DNA of 64,000 nt. It comes from Oceanobacillus salinisoli (GTDB lineage Bacteria > Bacillota > Bacilli > Bacillales > Amphibacillaceae). The position numbers and the translations under genes are program-made. The DNA is taken from contig NZ_WOFB01000019.1 in the NCBI RefSeq assembly GCF_009733865.1, forward strand, positions 1-64,000, in the 5' to 3' direction. Under the pieces are notes generated by a model. That model ran no database searches and had not been told where the DNA came from. It worked only from the letters and a program-made list of their open reading frames with translations. Within the stretch, counting starts at the first letter, position 1. The number at the start of each line of letters is the position of its first letter. Positions 1 through 7,808 of the stretch are shown one piece after another.

Positions 1-86
1 TTTTCCCAATGTCCATATTCGCTAATAGCAAAAGTATCAACATCTATTTGAGTAACTGTGAACCAAGAATCCCTAATTTCTACCAT
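1..86 (-). CDS. MBL-fold metallo-hydrolase, N-terminal fragment (runs off the left edge)
   Basis: The first 28 codons of a minus-strand gene are present; the rest lies outside the window. The ATG is at 86 with a GAGAGGG ribosome binding site about five bases upstream. The visible residues read MVEIRDSWFTV, then TQIDVDTFAISEYGHWEK. From memory this matches the start of a Bacillaceae metallo-beta-lactamase-fold hydrolase group in which an 'FTV..ID.DTF.ISEY.HWE' segment precedes the first strand. The metal-binding HxHxDH motif lies beyond the edge, so activity and substrate cannot be judged. It is the leftmost member of the run of small leftward accessory genes. Confidence 0.6.
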   Translation of the reverse strand, partial: MVEIRDSWFTVTQIDVDTFAISEYGHWE

Positions 87-194
87 TGTTTCCCTCTCTT
101 TAATAAATTTTATTGTAATAACTACTGTTCCCTATTCTTTCTCTTTTTCTGGGGTAAGAAACACAATTCCTTCTTACACAAAACTTCCAGTTAC

Positions 195-237
195 TTCAAT
201 AAGAAAGCGTCTTTATTCTTGCAGAAATGCATCCGCT
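195..237 (-). terminator. 3' element copy 1, downstream of the vanZ-like gene
   Basis: On the minus strand this starts about 15 bases after the VanZ stop. It contains CGGATGC, AATAA and CGCTTT in the order seen in six other places between here and position 5,832. It probably acts as a weak terminator; the stem is imperfect. Confidence 0.4.
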
Positions 238-252
238 CATTTTTATATGGTT

Positions 253-942
253 TTAAGACTCATTTGGTTCCTTTTTCATCATGTTGTTTAAGAAAAGCAG
301 AATCCGTCTATACAATTTGTAAAACAGTACACCCATTAGACCTCCAAGTGTATTTAGAATAACATCATCAATATCTACTGCACGTCCCTCTCCAAATCTA
401 TAACCAGAAAGAATAAAATTGTGTAAGAACTGATAAATTTCAATACCAATTGATATAAACATTGTTATAAAAACCGTTTTCTTTATACTTTTTGTAATGC
501 ATAACGCTAATAAAGCAAAAGCAAATGGCGTGAGTAAAAACAGATTACCTAAAACCTGAATAATCTGGACTGGTACGAATACTGGAAGAGTAATGACATG
601 CCATATCGTCTTAAATGGAATAAGGTTAAGGCGTTCGAATTGGATATGATGATCTCCAATGTATTCGGAGGTAAAGTAAAAACCAACGCTTATAAAACTC
701 ACGTATTGATGTAATACAAACAGGTAAAGAGTAAAACCACATAAGATAAGAAAATCAAACGTACTTCTGACAATGGATTTATTTACAAACCAAATACTTA
801 AGGCAGTTATTACTATCCAATTCCCGAAGACAGTAAAGTAATCATATATGGGGGAACCATTTTCAATTACTTGTAAATAAAAAAATGCAAGATACAAAAA
901 AGAGACAATAACTGCCAACCATTTTAATTTTCTATACTCCAC
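253..942 (-). CDS. VanZ-like family membrane protein
   Basis: This is a 229-residue integral membrane protein with about five hydrophobic segments. The C-terminal third carries the VanZ-family signature RAVDIDDVILNTLGGLMG, after a segment containing FISIGIEIYQF. VanZ itself lowers teicoplanin sensitivity by an unknown route, and most chromosomal relatives have no assigned function, so only membership is claimed. The protein has the usual single-domain length. It stands alone, separated from the next gene upstream by about 220 bases and followed by a repeated 3' element. No glycopeptide-resistance genes (vanHAX) lie nearby. Confidence 0.8.
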   Translation of the reverse strand: MEYRKLKWLAVIVSFLYLAFFYLQVIENGSPIYDYFTVFGNWIVITALSIWFVNKSIVRSTFDFLILCGFTLYLFVLHQYVSFISVGFYFTSEYIGDHHIQFERLNLIPFKTIWHVITLPVFVPVQIIQVLGNLFLLTPFAFALLALCITKSIKKTVFITMFISIGIEIYQFLHNFILSGYRFGEGRAVDIDDVILNTLGGLMGVLFYKLYRRILLFLNNMMKKEPNES

Positions 943-1100
943 TACATAGCACTCCTAATTACGGAAATTTCTACTTACTTGATGAAATATTTAACGCTTT
1001 ATTTTCAACTTTTGTTCAACTAACTTCTATCTTCCTTCATTAACATCACACTTTAATACTAACATAATATTCCAAATATATATTGCGTTTTTTTATATAA

Positions 1101-1151
1101 GAAAAGACGATCAATTTGATGATCGCCTTGTTAAACTCTTACACCCTTTAG
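1101..1151 (-). terminator. 3' element copy 2 / rho-independent terminator
   Basis: On the minus strand GGGTG and TTTAACAAG are followed by a hairpin, GCGATCA/TGATCGT, and then TTTTCTT. It lies just after the stop of the hypothetical gene ending at 1,163. It shares layout with the other 3' elements of this strip and is a convincing terminator. Confidence 0.6.
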
Positions 1152-1162
1152 CAGAACAAGAA

Positions 1163-1882
1163 CTATTGTGAAAGACTTGTGAGTTCAAAGAATTCCGGTT
1201 CTGGTTTCATTACTTTTATCCCTTTTTTTGATTGAAAATATATTTCCTTATCGTTTCCATAATAAACTTTAATTTCCATATTTCCGAAATCAATGATACT
1301 TGTTTTTTCTCGATTAGGTAACTCCTCTTTTTCCCAATCAACTGCTTTATTTATTAGTGTTTTTATTTCCTCAACCTTAGATTTATCATCTATAACAAAA
1401 CACCCTTCTTGATTTAGGGTTTCATAGATACAAATGTTGTTTGGTGATTCTTTAACCCAAGAAGTCGATTTATATATAGGGGTCTTATCAAAGATGACTT
1501 CTGTTTCTTCATCAAATTGATTATAATTTACTGAAATCCCTAGCTCACCGTCAAAATTTTCTTTTCTCCATCGAGAATAAAAGCCAGACCAATCATTTTC
1601 ATGATCGCTATCATCTAAAGCTGACTCTTCATGTTCAACCTTCCAACCAAGGGATGGAAGTTTACTCATGTAAAAGTCATAAATATCCTCCCAATGATTT
1701 CCCTTTATTACGTATTTATGGTCTGTTGGTTTCAAACCATCAAATAAAGGAATATCTTTGTGTTGCTCTGGAATAATGGTCATCCCCTCATAGGTATCAT
1801 CAGTGGCTTTTTGATAGGAAAACCAACCCACAGCAATTATAATCGTAAAACAACTATATAATATTAAACTTTTTTTACTCAC
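1163..1882 (-). CDS. Hypothetical membrane-anchored protein
   Basis: I do not recognise this 239-residue protein. It opens with MSKKSLILYSCFTIIIAVGW, a short positively charged start followed by one hydrophobic stretch. This suggests an N-terminal anchor or an uncleaved signal with the rest outside the cell. A Cys lies inside the hydrophobic stretch, but the surrounding residues do not form a good lipobox. The remainder is acidic and hydrophilic, rich in Asp, Glu and Trp, with no motif I can name. Its isolated position and small-gene neighbours suggest accessory DNA. Confidence 0.65.
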   Translation of the reverse strand: MSKKSLILYSCFTIIIAVGWFSYQKATDDTYEGMTIIPEQHKDIPLFDGLKPTDHKYVIKGNHWEDIYDFYMSKLPSLGWKVEHEESALDDSDHENDWSGFYSRWRKENFDGELGISVNYNQFDEETEVIFDKTPIYKSTSWVKESPNNICIYETLNQEGCFVIDDKSKVEEIKTLINKAVDWEKEELPNREKTSIIDFGNMEIKVYYGNDKEIYFQSKKGIKVMKPEPEFFELTSLSQ

Positions 1883-2046
1883 TTTATCCCCCTTTTATAA
1901 TTCTTCGACCACCCTGCTTTTAGTGAATAAGCTTTTCTTTTTGAACTAATGCTCCCTTTAATTTAACAGTAAATCTACATTTTGCAGTTTTCCTTTAATT
2001 CTTCACGTATTTCTTTAAAGTTCCTAGGGATGATCAAAGATATTTT

Positions 2047-2323
2047 TTATTTTAATGTTGCATTACGATGCACAAATAGAGTAATAACATTGAGAATAAT
2101 AGTAACAATGAGAAGAACTGCTGTGACGGATACCCTTGCCCCCATAATGTCCATAAGAGCAGGCAATCCCCAATCTTTACACGAGTATAGCTATTGGAAA
2201 TATGAAAAAATAACTAAACAGCACAAACACTGATGCTCATAATGGAAAGAGCCGTCCAATTCTTATGGTAGTCCTTTTTATATCGTATTAGATTAACAAG
2301 CCGTTGTTTATTAAAAAGTATTT
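2047..2323 (-). pseudogene. Decayed C-terminal part of a small membrane protein
   Basis: No single frame is open, but three minus-strand frames join into one plausible protein. Frame one gives LVNLIRYKKDYHKNWTAL then SIMSIS. A second frame continues VFVLFSYFFIFPIAILV, a membrane segment. The third continues YSCKDWGLPALMDIMGARV, then a second hydrophobic segment VLLIVTIILNVITLF, and ends at a TAA at 2,047-2,049. In-frame stops and two frameshifts separate the pieces. It abuts the stop of fosB directly, with no start codon in between. The parent family is not identified. Confidence 0.45.
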
Positions 2324-2746
2324 TTAATCGAAAAACTCCATATGCGTTTTCTCTTGTTTATAGTAATCCAATCTATCTTGTAATGTGCCCGTATGAAATT
2401 CAAATTTATGCCCATCCGGGTCAGTAAAATAGATGGACTTTTTATCTCTTTCATCTCTCGGACGACCTGACAGGATATTTACATTTAATTTTTTCAGTTT
2501 GTCGTACAATCTATCCAAATCTTCTTCTTCAATTGAAAAAGCAATATGCGTGTATGATTGATTTATTTCATTACGAGGTATATCTTTCTCAACATTGAGA
2601 GCAAGCCAGATTCCATCTAAATCAAAGTAGGCGGTGCTTCTACCTTTAACTAACAATTTAGCATCAAATACATTTTTATAAAACCTGATAGAATTTTCCA
2701 AATCAGAAACTGAAAATAAGAAATGATTCAGGCCTTTTATCGACAT
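2324..2746 (-). CDS. fosB: FosB-type metallothiol transferase (fosfomycin resistance)
   Basis: A 140-residue enzyme of the vicinal oxygen chelate (glyoxalase) superfamily. FosB enzymes use divalent metal to open the fosfomycin epoxide with bacillithiol or L-cysteine, inactivating the drug in the cytosol. The metal ligands are in place: His8 (GLNHFLFS), His67 (SYTHIAFS) and Glu116 (HKFEFHTG). The tail [17 protein letters not shown] is the FosB-specific C-terminus. Similarity to the B. subtilis protein is high along the whole length as I recall it. The ATG at 2,746 is chosen over an upstream start at 2,812 because it is preceded by GAGGTGAGG at good spacing and gives the family length. Confidence 0.92.
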   Translation of the reverse strand: MSIKGLNHFLFSVSDLENSIRFYKNVFDAKLLVKGRSTAYFDLDGIWLALNVEKDIPRNEINQSYTHIAFSIEEEDLDRLYDKLKKLNVNILSGRPRDERDKKSIYFTDPDGHKFEFHTGTLQDRLDYYKQEKTHMEFFD

Positions 2747-2832
2747 TTCCTCACCTCTATAATTTATTTCCCTTAACAGATTTTCCTTCTTCAAGTAATA
2801 GTTTGTTAGCATAACAGCTTCCCAAGTATTTA

Positions 2833-2943
2833 TTAAATCAATTCTTGCATTCCAACAATAAACTCATAAACAAAATAATCAGCAAAACCAATCAACACCA
2901 ACCCAGCAATAATGGAAAATGCCTTGATCATTGTACGGCTCAT
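2833..2943 (-). CDS. Possible 36-residue single-pass membrane peptide
   Basis: A short minus-strand frame starting ATG AGC CGT encodes [20 protein letters not shown] followed by [16 protein letters not shown]. It has a basic start and a single long hydrophobic helix. A weak AAGCGGGA ribosome binding site lies upstream. It sits between fosB and the next 3' element. It is too short for homology claims; it could be a real small membrane protein or chance. Confidence 0.35.
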   Translation of the reverse strand: MSRTMIKAFSIIAGLVLIGFADYFVYEFIVGMQELI

Positions 2944-2963
2944 TATACAATCCCGCTTCTTTT

Positions 2964-3008
2964 ATGCAACAAGATGCGATTTCTTATTTAAGGGTTGCAC
3001 CCGTTTGT
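2964..3008 (-). terminator. 3' element copy 3
   Basis: On the minus strand it reads CAAACGGGTGCAAC, then TTAAATAAGAAATCGC, then TTGTTGCA. TGCAAC can pair with GTTGCA. It follows the ASCH gene by about 20 bases. It is one of the best matches to the shared pattern of the 1-6 kb strip. Confidence 0.5.
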
Positions 3009-3027
3009 GGAATAATGAAAATACAAT

Positions 3028-3483
3028 TTATTTTTTATATAATAACTTAAACCTTTCACAAACAACTGGTATTTTATGATGGAACTCTTGGTTAACCCCT
3101 TTGAATTCTTTCTTGCAAAAATCTTCGTGTACGTCACGCCAAAACTTCAATGTACGGTCACCTTCACCTTCTAAATAAGCATGTTCTTCGGAAACTTCAT
3201 CAAAAGGAACTATTTCAACAGAAGTAGTTTCGACAATCGCTACGGCCTTTCCATCACCACCAAGAATAATATTGTGAAGACCAACATACGGCAACGACTC
3301 ATTTTCCCCGTAAAGCGAATAATTGGAAGCTGTGGCTGTTTTGATACCGTCAAGAACCAATTCAGCAAGTTCATCTGCCATTTCTTCAGAATCACCAAAT
3401 GCCCACGCTTCATAATCCTTTGGTGCATTAGGGTTAATCTTCTTAAACTCCTCCCACATTTGATTTATGGAATCATTACTCAT
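3028..3483 (-). CDS. ASCH-domain protein (YhfF-like)
   Basis: A 151-residue soluble protein. The segment AWAFGDSEEMADELAELVLD then GIKTATAS, followed by a beta-rich middle and the tail FCKKEFKGVNQEFHHKIPVV, is typical of the ASCH/YhfF group. The GIKTATAS stretch corresponds to the 'G.KT.T.' signature near the proposed RNA-binding cleft. The biochemical role of this group is unsettled; RNA binding is inferred from the PUA-like fold. The start at 3,483 (MSNDSINQMWEEFKKIN) is chosen because the 51-codon extension upstream runs through a dispersed repeat and reads as non-protein. Confidence 0.82.
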   Translation of the reverse strand: MSNDSINQMWEEFKKINPNAPKDYEAWAFGDSEEMADELAELVLDGIKTATASNYSLYGENESLPYVGLHNIILGGDGKAVAIVETTSVEIVPFDEVSEEHAYLEGEGDRTLKFWRDVHEDFCKKEFKGVNQEFHHKIPVVCERFKLLYKK

Positions 3484-3600
3484 ATATATCAACCTACTTT
3501 CTATCTTTAACTTTAATGATATTGAATAGTATAACATTTGAGTATTTTTGTGTAATCCGTTCTTGTTGTCAGATCCCACCGTTTCCGTGACAATACACCT

Positions 3601-3640
3601 GACATTTTTCGACAAAATCCGGGAAGTGACAGGCACCTTC
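3601..3640 (+). repeat. Dispersed repeat, copy A (3' side of lspA)
   Basis: The core is TCGACAAAATCCGGGAAGTG followed by ACAGGCACC. The same core occurs at 4,156-4,200 in the same orientation and at 47,983-48,030 inverted. This copy ends within three bases of the lspA stop codon. Confidence 0.75.
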
Positions 3641-3642
3641 TA

Positions 3643-4164
3643 TTATTTCGGAACTGTAGCCTTTCTCTTTCTAATAGCATCAATGATTAGAGAGTCTATA
3701 AATATAATGATTACACCCAAACTGAGAGCATAATCCGCCAAATTAAGAATACCTTGGCGAAATTGAAAGTGTATAAAATCCGTTACTTGATTAAATAAAA
3801 TTCGGTCTATGGCATTACCAATTGCACCACCTGCAAAAAGTGCAATCCCAATTTCCAAAAGCTTCCCATTTATATAACCTTTCTTTAGCATATAAATACT
3901 AAAAACAGCCACGATGATTGCAACTGGTACAAACAGACGGCCATACCCTTCAAATAATCCAAAGGCAGCTCCACTATTTTGAATGTGGGTAAAGTTTAAT
4001 ACACCTTCCCAAACTTCCATCGTATCTCCAACATGTAAATGAGCACGAATCCAATACTTAGATAGTTGATCCATTAAAATGACGAGAATAGCAACACTAT
4101 AGAAAAGGATAAGAATCACACTTTCTCTGCTTTGATATTTTGGGAACAGAGGAAGCGGTGCCAT
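3643..4164 (-). CDS. lspA: Lipoprotein signal peptidase II
   Basis: Membrane aspartyl protease that cleaves the signal peptide of lipid-modified prolipoproteins. The diagnostic parts are present: QNSGAAFGLFEG, GGAIGNAIDRI with the first catalytic Asp, VTDFIHF, and LNLADYALSLG with the second Asp. Four membrane segments are seen. The start is unsettled. The ATG at 4,164 lies at the edge of a dispersed repeat with no ribosome binding site. A GTG at 4,119 would give a 158-residue protein nearer the usual length, also with a poor site. The gene is not next to the pyr/rlu genes that accompany lspA in Bacillus, so it is probably an additional copy. Its 5' end appears rebuilt by the repeat, so expression is uncertain. 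Confidence 0.85.
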   Translation of the reverse strand: MAPLPLFPKYQSRESVILILFYSVAILVILMDQLSKYWIRAHLHVGDTMEVWEGVLNFTHIQNSGAAFGLFEGYGRLFVPVAIIVAVFSIYMLKKGYINGKLLEIGIALFAGGAIGNAIDRILFNQVTDFIHFQFRQGILNLADYALSLGVIIIFIDSLIIDAIRKRKATVPK

Positions 4165-4200
4165 TTTTCGACAATATTCGGGAAGTGACAGGCACCTCCC
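4156..4200 (+). repeat. Dispersed repeat, copy B (5' side of lspA)
   Basis: The core TCGACAATATTCGGGAAGTG followed by ACAGGCACC is in direct orientation with copy A. It overlaps the frame upstream of lspA, so the two copies bracket that gene. Confidence 0.75.
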
Positions 4201-4226
4201 GATAATTACACTTGATAGTTGAATAG

Positions 4227-4316
4227 TCACTTTTTTTTATTGTTATTCTTCTCTGACGCAATAACCCCTCCAATAATAGCAGTAAATGCACCTGCAAGAA
4301 TTACAATTAGCATCAT
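4227..4316 (-). CDS. Possible 29-residue membrane peptide
   Basis: The minus-strand frame ATG ATG CTA encodes MMLIVILAGAFTAIIGGVIA then SEKNNNKKK. It is one hydrophobic helix with a lysine-rich tail, a common layout for tiny Bacillus membrane proteins. A GAGGT lies 17-21 bases upstream, which is too far to be persuasive. Its stop is adjacent to the region rebuilt by repeat copy B. Confidence 0.35.
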   Translation of the reverse strand: MMLIVILAGAFTAIIGGVIASEKNNNKKK

Positions 4317-4378
4317 GTTATCCAAAGTAAATTACCTCAATTCTTAAAAAATTAATTCCTTACCATCTCGTTTTAGTG

Positions 4379-4420
4379 AAAAAGCGACTGCTCTTATTAA
4401 ACAATCGCCACCCGTTTGTT
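4379..4420 (-). terminator. 3' element copy 4 / rho-independent terminator
   Basis: On the minus strand CAACAAACGGGTG is followed by GGCGATTG, the loop TTTAATAAGAG, CAGTCGC and TTTTT. The stem is GCGATTG/CAGTCGC. This is the clearest copy of the shared element and follows the stop at 4,431 by about 11 bases. Confidence 0.7.
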
Positions 4421-4430
4421 GAATGAGATT

Positions 4431-4646
4431 TTAATGAAGCCCATATTTTAGTATCTGATGTCTTATAACCTCGTTGCCAAATGTAAACCATAATAAAAGC
4501 AATAAAACTATAACCCCCATCACAAGACTAAACCAGGCAAAATACTTATTTTCCTTATTTATTAAAGGGTATAGAGCAATTAGCAATGACCCAAAAGCAA
4601 GGGTAATCACAACGGAAAGTTGTCCTGTCAATGTTTCAAAGACCAT
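4431..4646 (-). CDS. Small two-helix membrane protein
   Basis: A 71-residue protein I do not recognise. It has two hydrophobic helices (about residues 8-30, VVITLAFGSLLIALYPL; and 37-58, FAWFSLVMGVIVLLLLLW) separated by the polar turn INKENKY. An AAGGAGGGGT-like ribosome binding site precedes the ATG. It is followed by the best copy of the repeated 3' element. Function is unknown. Confidence 0.6.
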   Translation of the reverse strand: MVFETLTGQLSVVITLAFGSLLIALYPLINKENKYFAWFSLVMGVIVLLLLLWFTFGNEVIRHQILKYGLH

Positions 4647-4734
4647 ATAACCCCTCCTTATATATAAAAATACTTTACATTATTTCCGAATTCCTTGTTG
4701 CACTATTCTGCCCCTTTACAAAAATTAGTTTAAC

Positions 4735-4779
4735 AAAAAAGGGGGGGCTTATCCTTCTTGTAAGTAAGTACCCGTTGCC
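4735..4779 (-). terminator. 3' element-like terminator, copy 5
   Basis: On the minus strand CAACGGGTACTTA, the loop CTTACAAGAAGG, then TAAGCCCCCCC and TTTTTT. CTTA/TAAG and GGG/CCC pair. It lies downstream of the broken lipoprotein gene and resembles the other elements in its 5' CAACGGGT. Confidence 0.5.
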
Positions 4780-4843
4780 TTAAAAGTAATTCTTAATTTG
4801 AAAGTTCCTTTAATATAGTTATTACTTCCTCTATGTTATAAGT

Positions 4844-5135
4844 TTAAAAATCTAACAGTGTTAATTCTGCACCACCAGTTTCAAATATGAACACTGCGGG
4901 AGCTTGTTCTATTTCATATTCTGGATATTTTTCTTCAGCATCTTCTAGGCTCATGAGGATTCCTATTTCTTGAAATCTATCTGATGAAACATCTACTGCG
5001 TCAGTGATAATATTGTGCGTTTTGTCATTTCCATTTTGCACTACCAAAACGGAATACAATTTTTCATCCCTTTTAACAGTAGCACATCCAACTAATAAGC
5101 TAAAAGACTAAGAAAAGAAACAGTTTACCTTTCAC
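4844..5135 (-). pseudogene. Lipoprotein gene with a frameshift inside the signal peptide
   Basis: The frame ending at 4,844 has no good start. Read upstream it gives SFSLLVGCATVKRDEKLYSV, a textbook lipobox (L-V-G-C), after a TAG at 5,108-5,110. In the adjacent frame a GTG at 5,135 starts MKGKLFLFLVF and then meets a stop. Joining them by a one-base shift near 5,100-5,105 gives MKGKLFLFLVFSLLVGCATV, a normal lipoprotein signal. The mature part is about 80 residues, acidic, and not recognised. Either the gene is inactivated or the base call is wrong. A shortened protein from the TTG at 5,059 would be cytosolic. Confidence 0.55.
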
Positions 5136-5154
5136 AATTATCACATCTTCTAAT

Positions 5155-5190
5155 ACTTCCTTATTAAAAAATTGCACCTGTTTGTTTAAT
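5155..5190 (-). repeat. 3' element copy 6 (degenerate)
   Basis: On the minus strand AAACAAACAGGTGCAA then TTTTTTAATAAGGAAG follow the TAA of the gene ending at 5,186 immediately. The left half of the shared pattern is clear; the closing stem is lost. Confidence 0.45.
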
Positions 5191-5707
5191 AAGGTAATTC
5201 GCTCCCTTCTTTATCAAAATACTCGAAATCGGTTTGAGCAGTCAAATCTGGTTCTACACCGTGAAACAAAAATGCTTTCATTTCTTTTTCATCCATCGTT
5301 ATCATATTAGCCTCATGATTTCCAAATTTCACTTTAGTTACTTCTTTTGAGGCAAGTCCTACGATGTAATCATCCTTGCCTGAAGACATTCCTACATTAT
5401 TTTTATCAATACTTCCGACACCAATTATTTCGTTAAATCGCCAACCATATTTATTCTTAATTATTTTTCCTGCTGCTAAATAGTCCTTTGGAGTTTCACC
5501 TACTTCTGAATAGTAAAAAACATACGCAACATTATCGTAGAACTTTGTATCAAAGATTTCCAAAACATCAAGTTTAGGATTTTCAACATTACTTAGGGCC
5601 ACTTCTGGTGTAGAATATGAATTATTCTTTTTACTATTCTCTAAGTAGACGAAAACAGATATCATCACTATTACAACAACTATAATACCAAATATTATTT
5701 TTTTCAT
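5186..5707 (-). CDS. Hypothetical exported or anchored protein
   Basis: A 173-residue protein. The ATG at 5,707 is preceded by AAAGGGGGAGACG, a strong ribosome binding site, so an upstream start at 5,731 is rejected. It begins MKKIIFGIIVVVIVMISVFV, a single hydrophobic helix after two lysines and without a lipobox, so it is probably anchored with its body outside. The outer part is mixed beta/polar with many Lys and Asp and no motif I can name. It belongs to the run of leftward accessory genes; the neighbouring broken gene also encodes an exported protein. Confidence 0.65.
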   Translation of the reverse strand: MKKIIFGIIVVVIVMISVFVYLENSKKNNSYSTPEVALSNVENPKLDVLEIFDTKFYDNVAYVFYYSEVGETPKDYLAAGKIIKNKYGWRFNEIIGVGSIDKNNVGMSSGKDDYIVGLASKEVTKVKFGNHEANMITMDEKEMKAFLFHGVEPDLTAQTDFEYFDKEGSELPY

Positions 5708-5779
5708 CGTCTCCCCCTTTAAACGATTCACACTAAAACTTTTTACACCTAGTTAAACCATTCTTCCCTCTAGCACAAT

Positions 5780-5832
5780 AGGAGCTGCCAAAGCGACAAC
5801 TCCTTATTGAATATTCGCATCCGTTAATGCGA
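5780..5832 (-). terminator. 3' element copy 7 / terminator-like hairpin
   Basis: On the minus strand AACGGATGCGA, ATTCAATAAGGAG, TTGTCGCTTTGG, CAGCTCCT. GCGA can pair with TCGC, and AGGAG with CTCCT. It follows the gene ending at 5,856 by about 20 bases. Confidence 0.5.
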
Positions 5833-5855
5833 TAATTTATTTTTCTTGTTACCCC

Positions 5856-6029
5856 TTATTCTTTTTTTATTGTTATAAGTTTTGACATGACAAAATGAAC
5901 TACTGCAATAGTTAGTAAAAAGTCTCTATAAGCCTCATTTGTCCCCTCCATTAACGTAGCAACAGTACTGAAAAATAAAAATGAAATTAAAAGTAAAGCC
6001 AGAACGTAATACTCAATTTTCAGTTCCAT
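5856..6029 (-). CDS. Small two-helix membrane protein
   Basis: A 57-residue protein starting MELKIEYYVLALLLISFLFF, with a second hydrophobic stretch FLLTIAVVHFVMSKLI. The ATG at 6,029 is chosen over a start at 6,080 because AAGGGGGTATAAA precedes it. I do not recognise the family. It is the first (most upstream) gene of the leftward accessory strip and is followed by a 3' element. Confidence 0.55.
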   Translation of the reverse strand: MELKIEYYVLALLLISFLFFSTVATLMEGTNEAYRDFLLTIAVVHFVMSKLITIKKE

Positions 6030-6080
6030 TTTATACCCCCTTATTATACAAATCTGCCAGTTAGTTGAAATATAATACAA

Positions 6081-6854
6081 TACCGTCTTTAATCCACCTC
6101 TATTTTACCATATATTCAAAATTTTCATTTCATGTAAATTCCACTTCACTATTGGATTTATTCCATGCTGTTCTCTTTCTTATTTCTTATGTCCCTTTCT
6201 TCCCATAACAGAGAAAAGACAGGAAACTTTCCAAAATCCCGCCGCCTCAACCAACATTCCATTGTTTCAGTTAAAATAAAGTTTTCCTACCGAACCCCAT
6301 TTACACACTTTTTTGGTTCAATAATGGTCGATTTTCACCTGTTTTTTTCGCATTTTTTTCAGTTTTAAAATAAAGTTCTTCGATAATAGAAGGAAGAATA
6401 AATTGGAAAGTGCGCAAAAAATCTCGGGCTTCCATATGGAAAACCCGAGAGATTATTTGATTCAACTCCGAAATCGGATATGTTTATTTTTACTGAGAAT
6501 AGTTTATTTGCACTAGTATAGTAGACTGAAGATGTTAGGAAACAAGAAAGTACATCAACTAGATTTGGTATTATCAAAGATTTTAGCGAAACAAGTTTTT
6601 AATTAGATTGGATAGGAACTAAAAACCTATTAAACAAACAACTAAAATACAAAATAACACTGACAATCAACAGGCTGATTATATTCTCCCCAAAATTTAA
6701 TGCTAGCCTCTTTTCTACCTAAAACGAAACGATTCAATGCCCCGACCAAGGCATAGTAATGCTATTCAATTCTTGTAAACCTGTACCTTATTCCAGACAT
6801 CAAATTCCACAGGGCACAGATAAACTCCTATTCCCTTGTCCCATCAACATTCTT
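6081..6854. other. Gene-free stretch of about 770 bases
   Basis: No frame here has a ribosome binding site together with protein-like composition. It contains the terminator-like hairpin at 6,415-6,454 and a smaller hairpin (ATGCC...GGGCAT on the minus strand, about 6,735-6,756) shortly after dus. It may be a decayed gene or a long spacer; nothing further is recognised. Confidence 0.5.
6415..6454 (-). terminator. Terminator-like hairpin downstream of dus
   Basis: AATCTCGGG pairs with CCCGAGAGATT (one bulge). The loop contains the palindrome TTCCATATGGAA. On the minus strand the stem is followed by six T. It lies 400 bases after the dus stop, so which transcript it ends is unclear. Confidence 0.5.
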
Positions 6855-7808
6855 TCACCTAAAGTTATCCAGTAATTCACGCACTTCATCTGTTGACTCT
6901 GTGTTCATCAATTGATTTCTTAATTCACTCGCCCCTCTAAACCCTTTGACATAAATCTTAAAAAAGCGACGTAGCGGCTTAAATGAACGTGGCTCTAATT
7001 TTGAATATTTGTCAAAAAGGTCCAAGTGCAACCTTAAGAGATCTAGCAATTCCTCACTGCTATGGTCTTTTGGCTCTTCTTCAAAGGCAAATGGATTACT
7101 AAAAATACCACGCCCAATCATAACCCCATCAACACCGTATTGCTGAGCGAGTTCTAAACCAGTTTGACGGTCAGGAATATCCCCATTAATTGTCAAAAGT
7201 GTATCTGGTGCCACCTGATCACGAAGTTTCTTAATCTCCGGAATCAGTTCCCAATGAGCATCCACTTTACTCATTTCCTTTTTGGTACGCAGATGAATGG
7301 AAAGATTCACGATGTCCTGTTTCAATATGTGTGTTAGCCAGTCATGCCATTCGTCTACATGCGTGTAACCAAGTCTTGTCTTCACACTTACGGGCAATCC
7401 TCCTGCTTTTGCTGCTTTTATTAGGTCTGCAGCAACATCGGGACGACGGATAAGTCCGCATCCCTTTCCCTTGGCTGCAACATTCGGTACAGGACAGCCC
7501 ATATTGATATCCACACCCTTAAATCCTTGTTCTGCCATACCAATACTCATTTGTCGAAAATATTCGGGCTTATCCCCCCATATATGAGCCACCATGGGTT
7601 GTTCATCTTCTGTAAAAGTCAAACGCCCACGCACACTCTGTTTCCCCTCAGGGTGACAATAACTCTCCGTGTTTGTAAACTCTGTAAAAAACACATCAGG
7701 TCTGGCAGCTTCACTCACTACATGGCGGAAAACAACATCCGTTACATCTTCCATCGGTGCCAGTACAAAAAATGGCTTTGGTAAATCACGCCAAAAATTA
7801 TCTATCAT
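6855..7808 (-). CDS. dus: tRNA-dihydrouridine synthase
   Basis: FMN enzyme that reduces specific uridines in tRNA to dihydrouridine with NADPH. The TIM barrel begins with the FMN-binding [16 protein letters not shown]. The catalytic Cys is in [35 protein letters not shown] and [15 protein letters not shown] are the later flavin and phosphate-binding strands. A helical C-terminal tRNA-binding domain follows. At 317 residues it has normal length. The ATG at 7,808 is taken because AAAGGG lies 13 bases upstream; a TTG at 7,820 is less likely. Which uridine position it modifies cannot be told from sequence. It stands alone in the minus-strand run. Confidence 0.9.
   Translation of the reverse strand: MIDNFWRDLPKPFFVLAPMEDVTDVVFRHVVSEAARPDVFFTEFTNTESYCHPEGKQSVRGRLTFTEDEQPMVAHIWGDKPEYFRQMSIGMAEQGFKGVDINMGCPVPNVAAKGKGCGLIRRPDVAADLIKAAKAGGLPVSVKTRLGYTHVDEWHDWLTHILKQDIVNLSIHLRTKKEMSKVDAHWELIPEIKKLRDQVAPDTLLTINGDIPDRQTGLELAQQYGVDGVMIGRGIFSNPFAFEEEPKDHSSEELLDLLRLHLDLFDKYSKLEPRSFKPLRRFFKIYVKGFRGASELRNQLMNTESTDEVRELLDNFR

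Noticed and set aside
1982-2233. 83-codon plus-strand open frame
   Set aside because: It is antisense to the membrane-protein remnant on the minus strand, with no ribosome binding site.
6500-6850. 6S or another known regulatory RNA downstream of dus
   Set aside because: A small ATGCC/GGGCAT hairpin and a GTGCCCTGTGG stretch drew attention, but the long open-promoter-like rod of 6S RNA is not visible.
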